64,000 nucleotides of DNA from JAVVEG01 sp041751425 (GTDB lineage: Bacteria; Pseudomonadota; Gammaproteobacteria; Pseudomonadales; Pseudohongiellaceae). Position 1 is the stretch's first letter. The number at the start of each line of letters is the position of its first letter. Below are positions 41,736-50,363 of this stretch, piece by piece. The stretch is taken from positions 134,968-198,967 of the forward strand of contig JBGSXL010000013.1 in NCBI GenBank assembly GCA_041751425.1, in the 5' to 3' direction. A program made the translations under genes and the position numbers. Below the pieces are notes generated by a model. That model had not been told where the DNA came from. It made no database searches and worked only from the letters and a program-made list of their open reading frames with translations.

Positions 41736-42419
41736 ATGAAGCGATTTTCGTTGGCGGTTTTTCTGCTTAGCTCATTGTCCCTGCTCTCCTGCAGTGATGT
41801 AAACGATGCCGAAGAAGTAGCGATTGATCCAGCGCTCAGTTTGCAGGAGCTTGAGTCGCGCTTGCTGAACTCCATGTCCATGGATATGCAATTTCAAATT
41901 ACTGTCAGTGGTGCCGGAGACATGAGTGCGGCAGGAAGATTGCAACGCCTTGGTGGAGATCAGTACAGTATAAGTGCAGAGGGTGTCTTTTCAGGTACTC
42001 CGGTCGCGATGAGCCTGGTGACTCAAGACGGAAATGTCAGGGTCAGCAATGGTAAAACAGAAAACACCTTCGAAACTCCGGTCGAGCTGACACCTTCTTT
42101 GTTGCTTGGGCTCACACGCATGGGCATTCTGCATAATCTCTTCCTGCTGACAAATCCGGCGCTACCTGACCATTCGGCAGGTGGCGTCGCGGATTGGGTG
42201 CAGACTTTCGATCACCATTGGGTGTTGTCAGCTGATACTGAGAATAACCATCCGGCTATTGGTTTTGGGATAACAGTTAACGGCACAGAAACGGCCACTG
42301 CTACTTTGGAGATCAATGCCGCTGGCCTGCCAGTACGGCGCATGCAGGTTGTGAATTTTGAAGGAGTGGAGGCGCCTATGCGGGTTGTAGAAGAGTATAC
42401 GTTCGTTTCGTTCGAGTGA
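41736..42419 (+). CDS. Predicted lipoprotein with LolA-like beta pattern
   Basis: 227 residues with a lipobox (LSLLSC, Cys near residue 19). The residue after Cys is Ser, compatible with outer-membrane sorting. The mature part has repeating beta strands (MDMQFQITVSGAGDMSAAGRL, QYSISAEGVF, VAMSLVTQDGNVRVSNG) such as are seen in LolA/LppX-type lipid-binding folds, but no motif proves this. Function unknown. It converges on the AbgT transporter gene with a one-base gap. Confidence 0.7.
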   Translation: MKRFSLAVFLLSSLSLLSCSDVNDAEEVAIDPALSLQELESRLLNSMSMDMQFQITVSGAGDMSAAGRLQRLGGDQYSISAEGVFSGTPVAMSLVTQDGNVRVSNGKTENTFETPVELTPSLLLGLTRMGILHNLFLLTNPALPDHSAGGVADWVQTFDHHWVLSADTENNHPAIGFGITVNGTETATATLEINAAGLPVRRMQVVNFEGVEAPMRVVEEYTFVSFE

Positions 42420-42420
42420 C

Positions 42421-43995
42421 TCAGTTTACGGGATAGTACGTTGCCGCTCCCGGCCCCACGGGCAGTCCGAGCGCAAATACCCAGATATAGAACAGCGCCA
42501 CCCAGAAAATAAAAAAGAAAATGGTGTAGGGCAGCATGGTGGCTATCAGTGTACCGATGCCAAAATTCTTGTTGTAACGGGTTGCCCACGCGAGTATCAA
42601 TCCGAAATAGCTCATCATGGGCGTAATGATGTTCGTTGTGGAATCACCAATCCTGTAGGCCGCCTGGATCATTTCCGGCGCATACCCGATCAACATCAAC
42701 ATGGGAACAAAAACCGGCGCGGTAACAGCCCATTGTGCGGATGCTGAACCCAACATCAGATTGACGAAGCAACACATAATGATGAAAAACAGAAACACGA
42801 TGGGGCCGGTCAGTTGTGCGTCAATCAGAAACTGAGCACCGGTTACTGCGGTGATAATGCCCAGATTGGTCCAGCCAAAGAACGCCACAAACTGTGCGGC
42901 AAAGAACACCAGTACGATGTACAAACCCAAAGTTGAGATAGCCGATGACATGGCGTCAATCACGTCACGATCGTTGCGCATGGTGCCGGTAACACGACCA
43001 TAAGTGAACCCGGTGATCAAAAAGAATATTAATATGAAAGCAACAATGCTGCGGAAGAAGGGGTTGGCGGTGCCATCAACCGGATCGCGCAACGGTGCAT
43101 TCTCTGGAAAAGCCAACACGTACATCAAGTAAAACACGCCAAGCGCGGCTATAGCTGCGAACAGAAGTCCTTTACGTTCGGTTGCGGTGAGTGCCTGCAT
43201 ACTCTTGTCATCCAGCACCGAAGGGTCGGCATGGGTAGAGTCATAGTCTCCCAGTTTGGGTTCGACGATATAGATGGTCACCAGAGAGCCAACAATGGTG
43301 ATCATGAACGTACTGATTGCCATGAAATACCAATTGGCAGTAGCGAAGACTTCGTATTCGGGGTCTATCAAACGAGCGGCTTCCTGTGTAATACCTGCCA
43401 GTAAGGGATCTACTGTGCCAATCAACAGGTTTGCGCTGTAGCCACCAGATACCCCGGCGAATGCAGCGGCCATGCCAGCCAAGGGGTGGCGACCCAAGGC
43501 AAGAAAAATGGCGCCTGCAAGCGGAACCAGCACCACATAACCCATCTCGGCGGCAGTGTTGGAAACAACCCCCGCGAATACTATGGCAACTGTCACCACA
43601 TGCCGGGGTGCACTCAGCACAATGCCGCGCACCATGGCCGACAACATCCCCGATCTCTCTGCGATACCCACGCCCAGCATGGCAACCAACACAACGCCAA
43701 GGGGGGCGAAGTTGACGAAATTGCTGACCAGATTCTGCAAAATCATGCGCAGCCCGGCAGCATTCATCAAACTGATTGCAGCAATCTCAGCACCTTCCAC
43801 CGCGCTGGGTCTGGGGTCCTGAACCGAGACTCCCATGGCGCCAAACAAACCAGACAGCAATATCATGCCAAATGCCAGCACCGCGAACAGTGTTACGGGG
43901 TGCGGGAGCAGGTTACCCAACCACTCCACCGAGTCCAGAAATCGGGTGAACCAACCACGCTTGGCCAAAGTTTGTGCTGAGTTTTCGTTCGCCAT
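42421..43995 (-). CDS. AbgT-family transporter
   Basis: 524 residues, about 11-13 TM helices. The N-terminal segment FLDSVEWLGNLLPHPVTLF is the AbgT family start, and later segments such as NTAAEMGYVVLVPLAGAIF and SDxT-like GDSTTNIITPMMSYFGLIL near 455 are diagnostic. E. coli AbgT imports p-aminobenzoyl-glutamate; other members export sulfonamides. The substrate here is open. The SD GAGGA lies upstream of the ATG. It is divergent from the NHL gene across 135 bases. Confidence 0.92.
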   Translation of the reverse strand: MANENSAQTLAKRGWFTRFLDSVEWLGNLLPHPVTLFAVLAFGMILLSGLFGAMGVSVQDPRPSAVEGAEIAAISLMNAAGLRMILQNLVSNFVNFAPLGVVLVAMLGVGIAERSGMLSAMVRGIVLSAPRHVVTVAIVFAGVVSNTAAEMGYVVLVPLAGAIFLALGRHPLAGMAAAFAGVSGGYSANLLIGTVDPLLAGITQEAARLIDPEYEVFATANWYFMAISTFMITIVGSLVTIYIVEPKLGDYDSTHADPSVLDDKSMQALTATERKGLLFAAIAALGVFYLMYVLAFPENAPLRDPVDGTANPFFRSIVAFILIFFLITGFTYGRVTGTMRNDRDVIDAMSSAISTLGLYIVLVFFAAQFVAFFGWTNLGIITAVTGAQFLIDAQLTGPIVFLFFIIMCCFVNLMLGSASAQWAVTAPVFVPMLMLIGYAPEMIQAAYRIGDSTTNIITPMMSYFGLILAWATRYNKNFGIGTLIATMLPYTIFFFIFWVALFYIWVFALGLPVGPGAATYYPVN

Positions 43996-44130
43996 CCGCG
44001 TTTATCCTCATCAATTTTTGGTCTATCTTACATGAAACTTCGGCTGCGGCCCGAATAGCGCTGCTCAGGGCTATATGCTAACTTGTGACAGCATTCCAAT
44101 CGACCGTTTTACCCGTCAAAGAGGTGAACA

Positions 44131-45303
44131 ATGAAAACCAATAACACGCTCAGTTATTCAGTACAAAACAGTTTCCAACGCCTGATCTGCCTGAGTCTGG
44201 CGGCGGCCTTGCTCGTGCCTGCAGCAGGCACCGTGTACGCTCAGCGCGGCGCCACTGGCCCGGCAGAGCACGCGGATGTCACACCCATCAACAATCTGCC
44301 AAATCCTTACGAAACAGTGCGCAACTGGGGAACGCTGCCCGACAATCGCAACTGGGGATCAGTCAGTGCTGTGCATGTGGATATTGATGGTCGCCATATC
44401 TGGGCAGGTGATCGCTGTGGTGCCAACTCGTGCGCAGGCTCGGATGTGGACCCCATTGTTAAACTGGACCCGGATGGCAATGTGGTCATGAGCTTTGGTG
44501 CCGGCTTGATTCTTTGGCCGCATGGCATGGAAGTGGACAGTGAAGGTAATGTGTGGGTAGTCGATGCGCGCTCCGCCAACGCGCAGGAGTTGCAGAGCTT
44601 CCCCAATGCTGCTGGTAAGGGGCATCAGGTTATCAAGTTCAGTCCACAGGGCGAGGTGTTGCTGGTATTGGGTACGCCCGGAGAAGCAGGCAATCTGCCC
44701 ACACACTTTTCTGAACCCAACGATGTTCTGGTAGCGCCCGATGGCAGTATCTTCGTAGCAGAAACCCACAGTGCACAGTTTACAGACGAAGCAGATGCAC
44801 CTATCGCCAAGAGCCAGATATCCAAGTTCGCGCCGGATGGCACTTTTATCAAGAGCTGGGGTGAATGGGGTTATGAAGATGGTCAGTTGCGCTCACCGCA
44901 TGCTCTGGGTATGGATTCCAAAGGTCGACTTTTTGTAGCCGATCGCGGCAATCGTCGCATTCAGATTTTCGATCAGGAAGGCACGCACCTGGATACCTGG
45001 TACCAGTTCAGTCGCATCAGCGGTATTTTTATCGATGACAACGATGTGCTGTATGCAATCGATTCAGAGTCAGACCAGAACTATAACCCGGGCTGGCGCA
45101 AAGGCATGCGTATTGGCAGTGCAGACACTGGCGAAGTCTGGTACTTCATACCCGAGCATAACGCAGAGCGCCCATCAGGCATGGGTGGTTTCGGCAGCAT
45201 GGGAGAAGGCGTCACAGTGGATGCAGCGGGTAATATTTATGCTGGTGAAGTCGGACCTGTGCAGGGAATGACGAAATTCATTCCGCGCTTGTTGCCGCGT
45301 TAA
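44131..45303 (+). CDS. Secreted NHL-repeat beta-propeller protein
   Basis: 390 residues with a signal peptide (cleavage near VYAQ, residue 41). The rest is built of NHL repeats: DPDGNVVMSFGAG, PHGMEVDSEGNVWVVDAR, EPNDVLVAPDGSIFVAE, SPHALGMDSKGRLFVADRGNRRIQIFD. It resembles the peptidylglycine alpha-hydroxyglycine amidating-lyase propeller group and other six-bladed scaffolds. A catalytic role cannot be claimed. An SD AGAGG lies before the ATG. The next gene, a monooxygenase, starts 6 bases after the stop, which implies a joint pathway. Confidence 0.85.
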   Translation: MKTNNTLSYSVQNSFQRLICLSLAAALLVPAAGTVYAQRGATGPAEHADVTPINNLPNPYETVRNWGTLPDNRNWGSVSAVHVDIDGRHIWAGDRCGANSCAGSDVDPIVKLDPDGNVVMSFGAGLILWPHGMEVDSEGNVWVVDARSANAQELQSFPNAAGKGHQVIKFSPQGEVLLVLGTPGEAGNLPTHFSEPNDVLVAPDGSIFVAETHSAQFTDEADAPIAKSQISKFAPDGTFIKSWGEWGYEDGQLRSPHALGMDSKGRLFVADRGNRRIQIFDQEGTHLDTWYQFSRISGIFIDDNDVLYAIDSESDQNYNPGWRKGMRIGSADTGEVWYFIPEHNAERPSGMGGFGSMGEGVTVDAAGNIYAGEVGPVQGMTKFIPRLLPR

Positions 45304-45309
45304 GCTCTC

Positions 45310-46815
45310 GTGATAAGTGACGAGTATTTCGATGTAGTGATTGTCGGCGCCGGTCTCTCCGGGATCGGCGCTGCCCACCACTTGCAGGAAAAGTGCCCGG
45401 GCAAGAGTTATGTCATTCTGGAAGCGCGGGATGCCATAGGCGGCACCTGGGATCTGTTTCGTTATCCGGGCATACGCTCAGACAGCGATATGCACACTCT
45501 GGGCTATAATTTCAAACCGTGGCGGGAAGCCAAAGCAATCGCCGACGGACCATCCATTCTGAATTATGTGAATGAAGCGGCTGCAGATGCCGGAATTACC
45601 AAGCATATCCGCTTTGGACATTCCGTGGTAAGCGCTGCTTGGTCCAGTGCTGAGGCAGTCTGGTATGTCGAGATTCGTCGCAAGAACACAGGAGAGACCA
45701 TTCGGGTCAGATGCAACTTTCTGCAGATGTGCTCAGGTTATTACAGTTACGATAACGCCTATCTGCCTGAGTTCAAGTCGCAGGAACTGTTCAAAGGTAC
45801 TGTAGTACATCCGCAATACTGGCCAAAGGATCTGAATTATAAAAACAAGAAAGTTGTCATCATTGGTTCGGGAGCTACCGCGATGACGCTGGCGCCCAAC
45901 ATGGCTCAGGATACAGAGCATCTTGTCATGTTGCAGCGCTCACCAACGTATGTAGTTTCGCTGCCGGACAGAGACAGGATTGCGAATACACTGCGCAGGT
46001 TTTTGCCGGAAAAACTGGCTTACGCAATCACGCGTTGGAAAAACGTTTCCTTCCAGCAATACATCTACAAACGGTCGCGCAAACAACCATTGAAGATGAA
46101 AGAGCAGTTGTTGCACAGAGTTCGTAAAGAGTTGGGCGCAGACTACGATGTTGAAAAACATTTCACTCCCAGCTACAACCCCTGGGATCAGCGTTTGTGT
46201 CTGCTTCCCAACAGCGATCTGTTCAATTCGATAAAAGCTGGTAAAACAGAGATAGTCACGGATCATATCGAACAGTTCACCGCAAAAGGCATTCTGTTGA
46301 AGTCCGGCCGGGAATTGCAAGCTGATATCATCGTCACAGCGACAGGTTTGAATCTTATTGTGTTGGGAGGCGTAAAGTTTTCCGTCGATGGCAAAGCAGT
46401 AAATTTCGCGGACACAGTGACGTACAAAGGCATGATGTTCTCCGACGTGCCCAATCTGATATTCACCTTTGGCTACATCAATGCGTCCTGGACTTTACGC
46501 GCCGACCTGACAGCCGAGTACGTGTGTCGACTGCTGAACCATTTGGATGCCGTCGGCAGGCGTCAGTGCACGCCGCGCCTGCAGGAAGCGGATAAAGCCA
46601 TGCCATTGCGTTTGTGGATCGATGATTTCTCCGCAGGATATATGCAGCGAATGTTGCCGGAGTTTCCTCGTCAGGGAGACAGGGAACCTTGGGTTAATCC
46701 ACAAAACTATAAGCGTGATAAAAAAATGCTGCGATACGACCCTGTTGATGATGGCTATCTGGTGTTTGATAACCCGGTTCAAAATCCAGTGAGTGAGGTT
46801 CGTCGAAGTGCATAA
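45310..46815 (+). CDS. Flavin-containing monooxygenase, Baeyer-Villiger type
   Basis: 501 residues. The FAD-binding Rossmann motif VIVGAGLSGIGAAHHL is at about residue 10 and the NADPH-binding motif VVIIGSGATAMTLAPN near 181. Between them lies the Baeyer-Villiger fingerprint FKGTVVHPQYWP (FxGxxxHxxxWP) near residue 161. Such enzymes oxidise ketones to esters or lactones, or heteroatoms, using NADPH and oxygen. It starts with GTG 45310, and the 3' end overlaps the amidase gene by 8 bases. Confidence 0.9.
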   Translation: MISDEYFDVVIVGAGLSGIGAAHHLQEKCPGKSYVILEARDAIGGTWDLFRYPGIRSDSDMHTLGYNFKPWREAKAIADGPSILNYVNEAAADAGITKHIRFGHSVVSAAWSSAEAVWYVEIRRKNTGETIRVRCNFLQMCSGYYSYDNAYLPEFKSQELFKGTVVHPQYWPKDLNYKNKKVVIIGSGATAMTLAPNMAQDTEHLVMLQRSPTYVVSLPDRDRIANTLRRFLPEKLAYAITRWKNVSFQQYIYKRSRKQPLKMKEQLLHRVRKELGADYDVEKHFTPSYNPWDQRLCLLPNSDLFNSIKAGKTEIVTDHIEQFTAKGILLKSGRELQADIIVTATGLNLIVLGGVKFSVDGKAVNFADTVTYKGMMFSDVPNLIFTFGYINASWTLRADLTAEYVCRLLNHLDAVGRRQCTPRLQEADKAMPLRLWIDDFSAGYMQRMLPEFPRQGDREPWVNPQNYKRDKKMLRYDPVDDGYLVFDNPVQNPVSEVRRSA

Positions 46816-48364
46816 ACATGTAATTGCATTCAGGATAGCACGGCTTTTCAAACTGACATTAAATGTGGCATTCGCCACGTTTATAACAGCATGTTCAGCC
46901 ATGGCGCCGCAGGATTTCGATGTGACCGAAGCCAGCATCCTGGATATACAGCGGGCGATGACCGACGGCCGTGTGACAGCAGAGGAACTGGTTGCTAAAT
47001 ACTTGCAGCGCATTGCCGCCTATGACAAACAAGGCCCTGCACTCAATGCATTGCTTCTGATCAACCCTCGCGCGGCCGAGCAGGCCAGAGCGCTTGACGA
47101 GGAACGCAGAGAAAGTGGACCGCGCAGTCTGCTGCATGGTATTCCCGTTATCGTGAAAGACAATTACAACACAACTGATATGCCAACCACGGGCGCGTCA
47201 AGAGCGCTCGCAAATTTTATTCCCAGTGATAATGCGGCTCAGATAGATTTGCTCCTGAATGCAGGTGCGGTCGTTCTTGCCAAAGCGAATCTGCATGAGT
47301 TTGCTTACGGCATCACCACTATCAGTTCGCTGGGAGGGCAGACTCGCAACCCCTATAACACTGACCACTTTCCCGGTGGCTCCAGCGGCGGAACTGCTGC
47401 TGCTATCGCGGCAAGTTTCGCCAGTTTCGGCATGGGGTCAGACACCTGCGGTTCCATCCGCATTCCTGCGGCGTACAATAATCTGGTTGGCTTACGACCC
47501 AGCAAAGGTCTGAGCAGCATATTCGGCATCATGCCGTTGTCATCTACACAGGATGTTGCCGGACCATTGGCGCGCTCCGTGGAAGATCTTGCGATAGTGC
47601 TCGATTTGCTGGCTGGTTACGATCCACGCGATGCAGCAACGCGACTGATGCAGAATCAACCAGCACAGAATTTTCAGGCGCAGTTGGAAAGCGGGACATT
47701 TGGCGGGGTGCGTATTGGTCGGCTGGACGCTTACTTCGCTGCCGCTGAACCGGAAGTACTCGATTTGTTGGATGAAGCTCTGAACAGGATGCAACAACTG
47801 GGCGCAGAGATTGTCGATGTGTCGATACCTGAAATGAGTCGCTTGGTTGCAGAATCAGGGTTGATCGGTCACGAGTTTGAAGCGGATCTGAATGCTTATC
47901 TACAGCAGTTTGGCAGCACGGAGTTTACGAGCCTGGAAGCGATAGTTGCAGCAGAACTGCACCACGAAGCCTTGGATGGATTGCTGACTCGCAGCGCGGC
48001 AGCGGAGCAGGACACAGAGCGTTATCAGGCGGCAAAAGCCAAGCGGGTTGATCTACAGGATGCCATTGCCGCAGTGATGCAATCACATAATCTTGATGTT
48101 ATAGCCTATCCACCGATTGCTTCACTGCCAGCCAGAATTGGTACAGGCCAGCCTGGCAATAACTGCAGTCTGAGTGGCAATTCCGGTCTTCCCGCGATTT
48201 CTATCCCGGTAGGTTTCAGCGCGGCAGGATTGCCTATGGGTATCGAGTTGCTGGGACCACAATTAAGTGACAGCCAGCTGGTGGCCATGGCATTTGCATA
48301 TGAGCAAGCCTTTCAGGTACGTCGGGCACCCGCATCAGTGCCTCCTATACACGACCGGAATTGA
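46808..48364 (+). CDS. Amidase-signature enzyme with lipoprotein-like signal
   Basis: 518 residues from GTG 46808, with GAGG at 46795-46798; GTG 46793 is the alternative. The Ser-Ser-Lys triad is complete: Lys117 in IPVIVKDN, Ser192 in PGGSSGG and nucleophile Ser216 in TCGSIRIPA. An N-terminal hydrophobic stretch ending FITACSAM (Cys at 29) looks like a lipobox, so this amidase is probably exported and tethered, unlike GatA. It hydrolyses an amide. Coupling with the monooxygenase and NHL genes suggests one degradative or tailoring pathway. Confidence 0.88.
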   Translation: MHKHVIAFRIARLFKLTLNVAFATFITACSAMAPQDFDVTEASILDIQRAMTDGRVTAEELVAKYLQRIAAYDKQGPALNALLLINPRAAEQARALDEERRESGPRSLLHGIPVIVKDNYNTTDMPTTGASRALANFIPSDNAAQIDLLLNAGAVVLAKANLHEFAYGITTISSLGGQTRNPYNTDHFPGGSSGGTAAAIAASFASFGMGSDTCGSIRIPAAYNNLVGLRPSKGLSSIFGIMPLSSTQDVAGPLARSVEDLAIVLDLLAGYDPRDAATRLMQNQPAQNFQAQLESGTFGGVRIGRLDAYFAAAEPEVLDLLDEALNRMQQLGAEIVDVSIPEMSRLVAESGLIGHEFEADLNAYLQQFGSTEFTSLEAIVAAELHHEALDGLLTRSAAAEQDTERYQAAKAKRVDLQDAIAAVMQSHNLDVIAYPPIASLPARIGTGQPGNNCSLSGNSGLPAISIPVGFSAAGLPMGIELLGPQLSDSQLVAMAFAYEQAFQVRRAPASVPPIHDRN

Positions 48365-48438
48365 ACGAGTAACCCAATGAGCCTGCAGACTCTTAAGTTT
48401 GGCCGTCTAAACGGATAGTCCAGTGGAAAACAAATGTG

Positions 48439-48909
48439 ATGCCGAGTACACATGAATTCAAATACCAATGGAGCCGCCTGTCTGACTTAAGTGCTCTGCA
48501 GGTGCATCAGTTATTGCAGGCCCGCACATCTGTGTTTGTCATCGAACAGCAATGCATCTATCTGGATGCTGACGAATACGATCTGGTCGCCTGGCATCTG
48601 ATTGCCTGGGCTGGTGATAAGATAGCTGCCTGCCTGCGCGTTATAGGCCCCGGTGAAAAATATGCCGAAGCATCTATAGGTCGAGTGCTTACACGCAGCG
48701 AGTATCGAGGCACCGGCCTTGGCAAACAGTTAATGTCAGAAGGATTGCAACGTCTGTCTGCGCAGTTCCCGGAAACCAACGTTCGCATCAGCGCGCAAGC
48801 TTACTTGCAACGCTTTTATGAAAGCTTCGGATTTGCGGTATCATCGGCACCCTATCTGGAAGACGATATTCCCCATGTGGAAATGTTGTTGATTCAACCG
48901 CAGGGATAA
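48439..48909 (+). CDS. GNAT acetyltransferase, ElaA type
   Basis: 156 residues from ATG 48439; a GTG one codon earlier is possible. The acetyl-CoA loop reads RVLTRSEYRGTGLGKQLM near residue 80, and the N-terminal LQARTSVFVIEQQCIYLDADEYD near residue 27 is the typical ElaA opening. ElaA-like proteins are stand-alone N-acetyltransferases of unknown target. The end DDIPHVEMLL also matches the family. It is followed 14 bases later by yaeQ. Confidence 0.88.
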   Translation: MPSTHEFKYQWSRLSDLSALQVHQLLQARTSVFVIEQQCIYLDADEYDLVAWHLIAWAGDKIAACLRVIGPGEKYAEASIGRVLTRSEYRGTGLGKQLMSEGLQRLSAQFPETNVRISAQAYLQRFYESFGFAVSSAPYLEDDIPHVEMLLIQPQG

Positions 48910-48923
48910 CTCATCAGGAAACC

Positions 48924-49475
48924 ATGGCAACCAAGTCGACAGTGTTCAAAGCGAATCTGCAGATCGCAGATATGGAGCGACATTATTATCAGGATCACGC
49001 GCTGACTATTGCCCGCCATCCATCGGAAACTGATGAACGCATGATGGTGCGTCTGCTGGCCTTTGCGTTGCATGCTCAGGAATTTCTGGAGTTTGGGCAA
49101 GGCATGACTAATGACGAAGTGGCAGATATCTGGAAAAAAGATCTTACTGGCGCTATTGACCTGTGGATCGATGTTGGCATGCCTGACGAGCGCTTGATCC
49201 GCAAAGCATGCGGTCGCTCACGGCAGGTAATAGTTTATTGCTATGGCGGCCGCACAGCAGAGATGTGGTATGCCCAGAACAGCAGTCAGTTTCAGCGCCA
49301 GAAGAATCTGACCATCATCAACCTGCCACTGGAAAATACCCAGGCGTTAGCGGCATTGGCACAACGCACGATGAATCTGCAGTGTTTGATTCAGGATGAT
49401 CAGATTACTTTTAGCGACGAGAACAACAGCGTATCAATTGAACAGAATGTGCTGCATCACAATTCAGCGTTGTGA
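48924..49475 (+). CDS. yaeQ: YaeQ-family protein
   Basis: 183 residues: ATKSTVFKANLQIADMERHYYQDHALTIARHPSETDERMM at the start is diagnostic of YaeQ, and the middle holds a PD-(D/E)XK-like pattern (IDLWIDVGMPDERLIRKACGR near 75-95). YaeQ was first proposed as a suppressor of RfaH loss and structurally belongs to the restriction-endonuclease fold, with no proven activity. Its 3' end overlaps the convergent yebC gene by 19 bases. Confidence 0.92.
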   Translation: MATKSTVFKANLQIADMERHYYQDHALTIARHPSETDERMMVRLLAFALHAQEFLEFGQGMTNDEVADIWKKDLTGAIDLWIDVGMPDERLIRKACGRSRQVIVYCYGGRTAEMWYAQNSSQFQRQKNLTIINLPLENTQALAALAQRTMNLQCLIQDDQITFSDENNSVSIEQNVLHHNSAL

Positions 49476-50173
49476 AAAATATTTTGAACATCATCAAGCT
49501 CATTTAGCATATCCATGAACTTCTCAAACATAACAACATCGTCACCGCTGATGGTGGTGCCGGATTGGGCCAGGAACTGGATTTCATCCACTGCGAAATC
49601 GATGTCCGGAAAAGCGTCAGTTAATGCCTGACGCGCTTTGGAGTACTCGGTGTGTGGCGTGAAAACGGTTATCGTCCCGTTTTCGTTCTCAATGTCAGTG
49701 ACATCGACATCTGCCATCATCAGAGCTTCCAGCACTGCTTCGTCATCTTCGCCGCTGAAAGCCAGTATCGCGCAATGATCAAACATATGACTGACGCTGC
49801 CGGGAGTACCGATCTTTGTCTTGGTTTTGGTAAAGCACAAACGCACATCACCAAAGGTCCGGTTTGGGTTATCTGTCAGACAATCAACAATTACCATGCA
49901 ATTGCCAGGGCCGAACCCTTCGTAACGGGCAACAGAAAAATCCTCGCCACCGCCACCTTTAGCCTTTTCCAACGCCTTATCAATTACATGCGCCGGAACC
50001 TGTGCTTTCTTGGCGCGTTCAAGCAACCCACGCAGCGCCAGATTTCCTTCAGGGTCAACGCCACCGGACTTTGCAGTCACATATATCTCACGGGCAAACC
50101 TGCTGTATACCTTGGTTTTGGCGTCGGCAGTTTTTGCCATGGACTCTTTGCGGTTCTGATAAGCACGACCCAT
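49457..50173 (-). CDS. yebC: YebC/PmpR-family protein
   Basis: 238 residues from ATG 50173. The frame continues upstream through the tandem repeat but without homology, and GGAAGG lies seven bases or so before this ATG. MGRAYQNRKESMAKTADAKTKVYSRFAREI is the family N-terminus, and GGVDPEGNLALRGLLERAKKAQVP follows. YebC proteins were described as transcription regulators, and recent work links the family to translation of proline-rich stretches on the ribosome. This one belongs to the longer-linker branch starting MGRAYQN (as in E. coli YeeN). Confidence 0.92.
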   Translation of the reverse strand: MGRAYQNRKESMAKTADAKTKVYSRFAREIYVTAKSGGVDPEGNLALRGLLERAKKAQVPAHVIDKALEKAKGGGGEDFSVARYEGFGPGNCMVIVDCLTDNPNRTFGDVRLCFTKTKTKIGTPGSVSHMFDHCAILAFSGEDDEAVLEALMMADVDVTDIENENGTITVFTPHTEYSKARQALTDAFPDIDFAVDEIQFLAQSGTTISGDDVVMFEKFMDMLNELDDVQNIFHNAEL

Positions 50174-50192
50174 GATACCTTCCTGACAAAAA

Positions 50193-50270
50193 ACTGGCCT
50201 GATAAAAAACTGGCCTGATAAAAAAACTGGCCTGATAAAAAACTGGTCTGGTAAAAAACTGGTCTGGTAC
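50193..50270 (-). repeat. 16-17 bp tandem repeat upstream of yebC
   Basis: Plus-strand units begin at 50193, 50209, 50226, 50242 and 50258, with consensus ACTGGCCTGATAAAAA; the last two have GGTCTGGT instead. On the coding (minus) strand the unit reads TTTTTATCAGGCCAGT and resembles the native leader TTTTTTGTCAGGAAGG. It fills the leader immediately upstream of yebC. Confidence 0.85.
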
Positions 50271-50363
50271 AACCCAGCCTGTTACAAAAAGTCCGCTGGA
50301 AATGACGAGGCGCTGATTTTACCCGTTGCTGCCGGTCAATTCCATCTCCTCTGCAATTTTTGC

